Source: Ananas comosus (lineage: Eukaryota > Streptophyta > Magnoliopsida > Poales > Bromeliaceae). Taken from it: a stretch of 64,000 bases of DNA. The stretch spans positions 7,953,397 through 8,017,396 of the forward strand of contig NC_033632.1 of assembly GCF_001540865.1 (NCBI RefSeq), written 5' to 3'. The notes below the pieces were generated by a model that did no database searches, was not told where the DNA came from, and saw only the letters and a list, made by a program, of their open reading frames with translations. Shown piece by piece: positions 56,103-64,000 of this stretch (position 1 is its first letter; each line of letters opens with the position of its first letter). The translations under genes were made by a program, and so were the position numbers.

Positions 56103-56581
56103 TCTGGATTTTTTTGATGCATGATGTGACATTCGTGTGACCTATTGGTCGGTTCTTGCGTATACATTTAGTTGACATTGAGCAGTACTTGTATACTTTT
56201 GGGAGGATGTTGAGTTGTTCCATCCTAGTTGACCTGAGTGGTCGGTTCTTGTGCTTCCTTACAGTTTGATGACCTATTGGTCGGTTTGTCCCGAGGGGCA
56301 GTGAGTGTCGGCTGGTTGCCGACGGTTGGCCATTGAGCATATCAGCATTGATTGCCCGAGACTCGTTCGCATTTCACGAACACCAGCGGTCTGATCCTCT
56401 GCAAGAGGGTATTCTTTTCCGAAAAAGTGGTTGCAGGTGTCAACCCGTGAGCCCAAGAGGGGTTATATGCATGGTAGAGTGGCAGTGGGCACATGCTTGA
56501 GGTCTGCGGTGACCAACAAAGCACAGATTTTCGATTGGGTATATTTGGTCTACACGTCCAGTTGACGCATATGACTATAGT
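56103..56581 (+). mobile_element. LTR family A, third segment of the composite
   Basis: Collinear with about 34320-34770 of the reference (GCATGATGTGACATTCGTGT, GGATGTTGAGTTGTTCCATC, CCGAAAAAGTGGTTGC). The last 60 bp match the minus-strand LTR at 61975-62035. Confidence 0.85.
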
Positions 56582-58940
56582 TGTCACGCCACGGGACTGC
56601 CAGTTTGGTCGGTTCGGGCACGTCGAACAGACGCCGAATAGACAGCACCTCCCCTGTCCGGCCAAGGCTCAAACACAAGATCATGTATATAGAATTTGCC
56701 TAGGAACAATTCAAACACATACATGATCCAACGAGAGCTCCACAAGCGTACAACAAGTAAGAGCAAGAATCACGAGTACATACAAGTGAGATAAAGAGAG
56801 AATTCTAAACTATTACATCACATTTACTTCATTTATACATTTGATTTACATTTATGTCATCCAAAACATAATACAAGTTCATCTACAACAACTCTCCAAA
56901 ATCACCTCACAACCTATACAGCAACTATGCTCATATATACATGGGGTGATACTAATGCAAAAGGGGAGGCAACTACCAATACTAGGGCGCTATGCCCTTG
57001 CCATGGTCCTCGCCCGGTGTAGTCGTACTAGGCCCTGCAACAAAGTGAGGTGAGAACTATTGTCCATAGTTCCCAGTGGGTTTGGCCGTCGACTCCGCCG
57101 ATCTCCCCACTAGGTCTAAGCAGGCATAAGCAGATAGATAGATATGAAAGTAATAGCAACATAGTAAGGATGTCAACTATCATGCTACTATGTCCAAAGG
57201 TAATGCCATTCATGTCTTTACCCAATCACTAGGCTAACCCGAAGGTTCAGCTCCAGGTGAGGATTTGCTCACTCACCCCAACTCCCAACTAAGTCCCGTA
57301 AGTGGGGATTCGCTCACCCACCAAGACCGTCTGTGGGACAACTACGTTTGCCCCTTGTGTGACAAACTCCGGAGTGCACTGCTCGGGTGGAGCGACCACC
57401 GCCACGCTCAAACAGACTATGTGAGTATGATCCAATACTCGCCACTGAGGATACCCTATCCACTAGGGTCATCAACACATGGGAACTCAACTATCCCTCT
57501 TTGTTCATGTTCAAGTGCCACACTACGCTAGGTTCATATGCCCATGACACTATATCCACATACCACTCATCTAGGTAGTCGTTCACATTGTTTAATGCCA
57601 CTCAGCATATTGTTTACACTAGTTACATGCCACTCATCATGTTATCTACACTAGTATCAAGTTCATCTCTCATTCCATCATTGTAGGATTCTGATGTCAC
57701 AACCCAATCCTTACCTATGCACTATATCAAGCGTCCGTCTCACACTGTGATACCATCTAGGAGAGCATAAGGAATGCAATTGTACTTTTAACCCCTACAA
57801 TGCAAACTACACAAAAGATGCAAGGTTTATGATTTACTAAGACATAATGAAGAGCCCGGTTGCTTCGGGATGACATGACCCACCCCTTGGCAAATGCCGC
57901 GACGCTAGGAATATGATTCGCTGATTTTAGAATGCCTCGTCGGCCCTCCAAGCGAAAACGAAGCTCGGAAGGTCCTTTTTGGCGATATCTTTGCATAGGC
58001 TCGACGGATTGCCGAACCGACTTCGCCCCCGCGTCGAAAAACCTAGCAATTAGGTTTACGCATGATCAATTTAGATCAATACCCAATACTTCACAAAAAC
58101 CCCCTCGGAACCCTAGATGTCACAATCGCAAGAATACGTCGAATAAATCCCTAGATTCATGCAATTAGCAACCATCTAGCATGACTAGGTTCCAACTAAA
58201 CCAATTCTAAAGCATTTAGCCCAAGCCTTAGAGATCTACCATTAAAGCTCTATGAAGCATACCTCCCAAGCTAGCTCCCAATGTGGAGAAGATGATGATG
58301 GAGATGAAGATCCTCCTCTTAGCCTTAATCTCCTCCCAATCCTCCTCCTTCTTTACCTTCTAGAGAAAGAAAAGGAGAGCTTAGAGAGAGAGAGGGAAAG
58401 TTTTGGTTTAGGGTTAGTGGAAATGAGGGAAAGAGAGAGGAGTGGTCCTTAAGTAACCCCTCACTGCATAATTGCTAAAAACCCCCTCAACTTTGCATAT
58501 AATGCACATCCCAGTCTTGGGCATTTTCGGGTATGGGGACCGGTCTGTCCCTAGAGGGACTGGTCCCCGAGAGTAGGTTTTGCGACTAATGGTCCATGCC
58601 CCATTTTTGCCCGTACGGGAATCGGTCCCTCCCGCTAGGGACCAGTCCCCGAGAGCAAAAAATCCTGCGCAGCTACTTGTTGCCAGTTTCCATACCTATG
58701 GGAATCGGTCCCTCCTACCAGGGACCAGTCCCCGAGAGCAATTTCTGCACCTATGCAGAATTTTACCAACTTGCTCTCCGAGACCCTCTACAATGCACTT
58801 TTTGCATTTTTGACGCCTTCAGCCATTCCGAAGCATACCAGACCAACAATTAGTCGATTCTAAACGAAGTTCAACTTCCGTATTTCGAGAATTCACTTCT
58901 CTATACCAGCTCTCGCACTTCGGCAAATCCGTTCCTCACA
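56582..58940 (-). mobile_element. Solo LTR, family B, minus orientation, TSD ATAGT
   Basis: Plus-strand tips TGTCACGCCACGGGAC and AAATCCGTTCCTCACA. ATAGT lies on both sides (56577-56581 and 58941-58945). 2359 bp. Contains the conserved CCCACTGGG block in inverse (57047-57080), GGGACCGGTC-type motifs (58535-58735) and AG-rich sequence (58360-58440). No coding sequence. Confidence 0.92.
58535..58735. repeat. GGGACCGGTC/GGGACCAGTCCC motif repeats
   Basis: Three paired motifs of the type GG(G/A)A(C/T)CGGTC...GGGAC(T/C)(A/G)GTCCCCGAGAG, at about 50-90 bp spacing within the family-B LTR. Confidence 0.8.
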
Positions 58941-58945
58941 ATAGT

Positions 58946-59945
58946 AGCGGTTGTTGCATGCATGCTTACAGTTTGTTCTTTATACTTGTGTTAGAGTTCG
59001 AATAAAGTTGATATCATTTGACTGAATTCTAAGTATATATGGCTTAGAACTTTCCTAGTCAATCTCAAATCCAATATATTGTCTTGCTACTATAGTTTTG
59101 ATATCCATGTATGCTTTCAGTTCTTCTTTACAGTAGTGGTAGTTATCTATTCTGTTATTGTTCTACTTCTTTTTAGTTTATGGCTACTGTATTTGTTATA
59201 TCTGCTCATGATCTTGTTTATCTCTTCCTAATCTGGTGAGTACTCCTAGCCTTTGTCGGCTTGCGGTACCCACTGGGAGGGGAGATATGTTTACATGTTC
59301 TCACCCCTTCACCATTTTTCAGATATTGCGGTCGGTGAGGGTTGAGACGAGACGTGAGACACGTTCTTAGCGGTCGATAGAGGTTCCGACCCAGTTTGTT
59401 TGGTTTAGTTGCTACCTTCTTTATTTCTGATGATATAACTTAGACATTATGGTTTAGTTGGCTTTCATTTAATTGGATAAATGTGATTTTGGTAAAGAAC
59501 TTACGTTTTTCTTTGAGATAAAAACAATTTTCTACCTCTCGTGGTAGCATGTTTTAAAGAAAAAGAGTTTCCGTATGGGAAACGGTTTTGAAAAGGTTTT
59601 CTCATAAGTTTCATAAATTAGTATTTCAAAATGAGTTTCCGGGTAGGAAACATTTTAAACTAATAGTTATGGATTTCTGAATAAACTCTGATTGTAAATA
59701 TATTAGTGAATGGTGTATGAATGTATGAATGTTCAATGTTTGTATATTCATTTATAGTGGTTGTATCCGTTTATGTATCTTGTACTTGTGCGACGTCGTG
59801 CAAATATAGGGGAGACTATTCTATGTGAACAGTAGACTCCCTGTATTTGTGGCGGATCTGGCATACCCTGGGGATCAGGTTTTTCCAAAGAAAAAAGGCG
59901 CTTCCACATTGCTTTTAAATAAAAAACGGACCTCGAGGCGTTACA
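58946..59945 (+). mobile_element. LTR family A, last segment of the composite
   Basis: Collinear with the end of the reference LTR. Contains the conserved block GTACCCACTGGG...TTCTCACCCC (59267-59308), the stem-loop (59801-59849) and the end GACCTCGAGGCGTTACA. Confidence 0.88.
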
Positions 59946-59950
59946 TTTCT

Positions 59951-61045
59951 CCCTACTCGTCTTCACCTCCCAACAAATTAATACGAGGATTAATTAAAGA
60001 GAGAGAGCTATCACCTCATAAGTTGTTGCAACTATTGCACATGAGCCCTCATACTAAATTGAATTTAGCATTAGGTCACTCCACACAAATTTCATCTGTT
60101 GCAATAGAGTTTTTGCTAACCACCTTAGCAAATAAATTCTTACTTTGCTACTTTAGCAATATAGTCTCTATTAATTCTCCAAGCACTAGATCACATGCAA
60201 CCTTTATTGTGTGTGACCACATAGATTCAATTCTACCTGGTAGTGAGATGTGACACTAAACTTTTTTAATGTCACCATTGAAACTTTTCTCGATGGACAA
60301 AAATATTTTTGGCTCTCCCAACTGAGTATAATTAACTATCTTAATTACTCTCATGGGTCCCACAATCCACGAGTGACACCTAGTAGTATATCGTGGCAAT
60401 CCAAGTAGAATTAATGATAGACAGAACCTCTAGGTGTAGTTACCGTGTGATAAAATCCTTCTATTACTAGTCTCGATAGAGCCAAGGTTATGGATTACTC
60501 GTCAAACCCCATTACTCAATTATATGTCTAATCTGATTAACAACTAATATGGAAACACCTTTCCATAAAATCACACTGCCTTGGCCAAGGACTTGTAAAA
60601 TAGATAGCATAGGACAATTACCTCTCTACCGAGGGTGGTAGATTCTATCTTGACACACACCTACCTCCACGTATGACCCACTATAGCCAACATGTGTTGC
60701 CTTAACCCATGATTAGGGTATAAGTATTTACACAGTCAAACTACAATAATCCACACGTAAGATAATCGTGGTGCCTTAGGTCAAAGGATTACTCACACTA
60801 CTACTACAGCATGGAACAATTCACTAACGAGTGGGTAGACATCCATGTGATTGTTTATAGTTGGTCACGCTCAGTGAAATTGTTCTCCAACATTTACCTG
60901 TATGCTTACTCTAGTGTCACCACACTAATAACTTGAGACTCGTCATCCCATAAAGGAAGTACAATATACACTAATCTATTTGGATTTACCACCGCTCTCG
61001 TGATAATCCTATGATCAGGAGCATTTAAGAATTAATTACAGAAGA
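59951..61045 (-). mobile_element. LTR-like fragment, right half of the pre-insertion site
   Basis: Non-coding. The inverse strand has the look of a copia-type LTR (GTGTGAGTAATCCTTTGACC, TCTTACGTGTGGATTATTGT), but no tip or domain is present to confirm it. Confidence 0.4.
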
Positions 61046-62087
61046 TGTCACGCTCCGGGGTCCTTTTTAGTTCCAAAACATAGCGGAAGGGTCTAGAAAA
61101 TTTTTTTTATTCTCGTTTTTTTTTTTTTTGAAAACCTTACCCTAGGGTATGCCAGATCCGCCACAAATACAGGGAGTCCACTGTTCACACAGAGTCTCTC
61201 CTGTATTTGCACGGCGTCGCACAAGTACAATATACGCAAACGGGATACAACCACTAACACTGTACTGAACATACAAATATCCATACATTCATACATCCAG
61301 GTTCATATACAGAGATTTAATCATAAAACCACAAATATTAGTTAAAGCGTTTCCTACTTGGAAATAGGTTTTGAAACACTAAGTTACAAAAACCACGAGA
61401 AAATCTTTTAAAACTGTTTCCCACACAAAAATTCTTTTCTTTTAAAACACGCTACCACGAGGGGTAGAAAATTATTTCCATTTCATAGAAATTCACAAAT
61501 CTTTATACTTTCAGAAAACCAACTGAAGTATTGAATATTCAAACATAATAAAATACTGAACCATATTAGCTGTTTAAGTTATATAATTAGAAATAACGAA
61601 GGTAGCAACTAAACTAAACAAACAAGGTCGGAAGCCCTATCGACCGCTACGAACGTGTCTCACGTCTTGTCTCAACCCTCACCGCCCGCAATACCTGAAA
61701 AATAGTGGGGGAGGTGAGAATATGTAAACATGTCTCCCCTCCTAGTGGGTACCGCAAGCCGACGAAGGCGAGAAGTACTCACCGGATCAGGAAGAGATAA
61801 ATAACAATATGAGTAAGTGAAATACAGTAGCAACGATAATGAACGAATGAGATATATATATATGAAAGAACAACTATCGCTACTGTAACGAAGAACTGAA
61901 TGCATACATGGATATCAAAACTATAGTAGCAAGACAACCGTAAGGAAAGAACTGTAAGTATGCATGAAACTACTGCTACTATAGTCATATGCGTCAACCG
62001 GACGTGTATATCAAATATACCCAATCTGGAACAGCCATATTGGTCCGCAACACCTCAGGACTGTGCCACAACTGCTCAACCATACTT

Positions 62088-62222
62088 GACCCTCGCATAA
62101 AGCACCCGGGTCTGAAAGGTATATGACCCTCGCATAAAGCACCCGGGTCTGAAAGTACATGACCCTCGCATAAAGCACCCGGGTCAGAAAGCATATAAGC
62201 CTCGCATAAAGCACCCGGGTCT
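62088..62222 (-). repeat. 36-37-bp tandem repeat in LTR family A
   Basis: Four copies of GACCCTCGCATAAAGCACCC-GGGTCTGAAA (the last diverged), at 62088, 62125, 62161 and 62198. Confidence 0.92.
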
Positions 62223-62447
62223 CACGGGCTGGCACTTCCAACCACTTTTTCGGAAAAGAACACCCTCTTACGGTGGATCAGACCACTGGTGTTCGTGAAA
62301 TGCGTACAAGCAATGGCGATCAATGCTGAATGCTCAATAGCCAACCGTCGGCAACCAGCCGACAATCCTGCCCACTAGGGGCACACTGACCGTATAGGTT
62401 ACCACAAAGTCCAACCGACTAACAAGGTCACTGATACGAAGTACGAG

Positions 62448-62580
62448 AACCGACCAACCAGGTCAACAGATACGGAATGCAACAATCGACCGACTAGATC
62501 AACAAATACGGAATGCAACAACCGACCGACAAGGTCAACAGATATGGAATGCAACAACCGACCGACCAGGTCAACAGATA
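62448..62580 (-). repeat. 36-37-bp tandem repeat with CGACCGAC...GGTC motif
   Basis: Four copies of (A)ACCGACCGAC(A/C)AGGTCAAC-AGATACGGAATGCAAC. More diverged relatives in the reference LTR are spread over 34320-34530. Confidence 0.9.
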
Positions 62581-63208
62581 CACATGTAAATAGAACTACT
62601 CTACTCCTACTCAAGATACTAAGCATGCAAACAACGAGTAGAGTATAATAGAATAACGTGGGTGCAAGGCTCAATATATACTATGCAATAGTAACAACAG
62701 GAGAACAGGGTAGAAGGATATCATCGAGCGTGCATCACTGTACCAACTTCGGATCGAAGTATCCACCTGTACAAATACAGTGCCTGTCTCTCGACTGTGA
62801 AAGAAGTATCAACCGGACCTACGAAGGGTCTACCGGGTTAGAGTCTAACTTACAATTAGTGAACACTAAAACCATAACCCCACAACCAAACCCACGGAGA
62901 TCAGTTTCCCAAAATCGACTACCGTAACTCGCCGGAAGTCCCGAAACCGCACCGGGACTCCGTTGGGACTGACGAACTGTCCCTGAACGCACCGACTTGT
63001 GTTACGAGTCTCCTGCTGCCACAAAACACATCAAATAGGATGTCTTCGCAGCAAACGCAAGAATACACAACCAAACAATTATCGCCGAATAATTATTCTG
63101 ATCTAGGTTCCCGGAAGTGTCAATTTCGACACCGGAACCCACCGTCGCTCACCCGTCATTTCCGAAACATTGAAATGACGCGAGTAACCAGCCAACAAGG
63201 CTCAGCGA

Positions 63209-64000
63209 TGTCATGCTGCGGGGCCGATTTTAAAAACCATTTTAAAATCCATTATCATTTTGAAACAGAGTTACGGAAGACGTGCCAATTTTTTTTTTTT
63301 CAACCTGGCCCACGTGACGTACAGATCCGCCACAAATACAAAGTTCCTCTGTCCACTCAGACAGAGTCTCCTTTGTATTTGCACGGCGTACCAACTATAC
63401 AATATGATCTCAACCACAACCTACATTACCAATCAACAACCAATTCATGATATGCATTACCATACAGCTAACGATCCTTAGAGATGATGCATGCTTCTAA
63501 GCACTCCTTAGGCGCTGGATGATACAATGCACAATACTACAAACATCCTATTTAAAAGTGCTCCCCATACGGAAGCTTTTGTTTTTAAACTCTACTTCAT
63601 TCATTCATGAAAACCATTCGAAAATCTTTTTAAAACTGTTTTCCACACGAAAACTCTATTTTGAAAATCAACTACTTCGAGGGGTAGAAAACCATGATGC
63701 GTAAATATGTATAAATACACAAATCCGAGAACTGAATATCCATAAACCAAAACCAGTGATCCACAAAATCTCTAATCATGCATAACGGAAATCACAAACA
63801 TTCAAACATATAACTGAACCATTTATTATTAATAACTACTAAGAGCAGGAATGAAATATAACCAGGGTGACGGTCGCTATTGCCAACTAGCTAGATCGTC
63901 CTCCCGTCGAGCCCAAAAACCAACTCCTCGTCCAAGTCACCTCGGGGGAAATGAGGGGTGAGAAACCGCAACCATGGTTTTCTCAGTGGGTACGACAGAG
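63209..64000 (-). mobile_element. LTR family A, divergent copy nested in the previous one
   Basis: Plus-strand start TGTCATGCTGCGGGGCCGAT, then GATCCGCCACAAATACAAAG with the stem-loop (63333-63381) and the conserved block near 63953-63996. It continues past the window end. The 5 bp before it are AGCGA. Confidence 0.8.

Larger units (their letters stand above)
39332..59945 (+). mobile_element. Composite: solo LTR family A expanded by nested insertions, TSD TTTCT
   Basis: The left tip TGTAAGTACTGAGATTTTTG at 39332 and the right tip GACCTCGAGGCGTTACA at 59945 are flanked by TTTCT (39327-39331 and 59946-59950). Removing the nested elements leaves 39332-40265, about 47275-49021, 56103-56581 and 58946-59945. 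These are collinear with the 31100-35296 reference and total about 4.16 kb, close to its 4.20 kb. This shows that one LTR now spans 20.6 kb. Confidence 0.88.
61046..63208 (-). mobile_element. LTR family A, minus orientation, interrupted
   Basis: Plus-strand start TGTCACGCTCCGGGGTCC, the inverse of the family-A end. It runs through the stem-loop (61164-61209), the conserved block (61706-61752) and two tandem repeats to CAACAAGGCTCAGCGA, where another family-A LTR begins. The continuation should lie beyond the window. Confidence 0.87.

Noticed and set aside
62088..62580. Regular short repeats that could suggest a CRISPR-like array
   Set aside because: The units are head-to-tail without unique spacers, inside a plant LTR.
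1..64000. tRNA, rRNA and snRNA genes
   Set aside because: None was recognised by eye on either strand. The tRNA-like words found (CTCTGATACCA and inverse) are retroelement primer-binding sites. A covariance-model scan would be needed to exclude small RNA genes.

Overview
This is nuclear DNA from a flowering plant, most likely a monocot. It is AT-rich and eukaryotic, with no operons, dense LTR-retrotransposon nesting, many small inverted-repeat transposons (MITEs) and long TA/CT/AC microsatellites. Pineapple (Ananas) is my guess from the general look of the repeats, but nothing in the sequence proves it. Almost every open frame is transposon debris or a chance frame. I see one plausible host-gene piece: a 5' UTR exon and a first coding exon on the minus strand (20856-23110) that resemble the start of an SBP1/BOI-type RING ubiquitin ligase.

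Layout. 1-2235: a chain of MITEs joined by TA tracts. 2236-9967: a 5'-truncated Ty3/gypsy element of the Tat type, with protease remnant, reverse transcriptase lacking two catalytic Asp, RNase H, a second archaeal-type RNase H, integrase, an antisense plant-mobile-domain (PMD) pseudogene, polypurine tract and 3' LTR. 9968-13480: a second MITE chain. 14662-17885: a copia-like LTR split by a decayed hAT element and by a rearranged TRIM cluster containing a 260-bp palindrome. 18500-20160: a MITE and several minisatellites. 20856-23110: host gene 5' part, whose first intron has an internally duplicated structure. 23669-24672: two LTR fragments joined head to head. 25148-26890: a long-TIR Mutator-like element with captured GC-rich gene sequence. 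26953-37447: a duplicate of part of the host intron, interrupted by nested solo LTRs. 37448-38745: a truncated LTR with a complete TRIM inside. 39332-59945: one solo LTR (family A) expanded to 20.6 kb by three nested retroelements and a CACTA element. 61046-64000: two family-A LTRs on the minus strand, one inside the other.

I label the long LTR families A (4.2 kb), B (2.4 kb), C (3.5 kb) and E (2.7 kb). Eight insertions have exact or near-exact target-site duplications (TSDs) that fix their borders and relative order: TGACC, GAAAA, CTTAT, TTTCT, GTAGT, ATAGT, ATATC and ATG.

The most unusual signals are structural. MITE ends and MITE cores appear to be exchanged as modules. A stem-loop near the 3' end of LTR family A keeps pairing while its sequence changes. 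A conserved CCCACTGGG...CTCACCCC block, and arrays of ACCGGT palindromes, recur in LTR families that otherwise differ. None of the retroelement coding regions looks intact.
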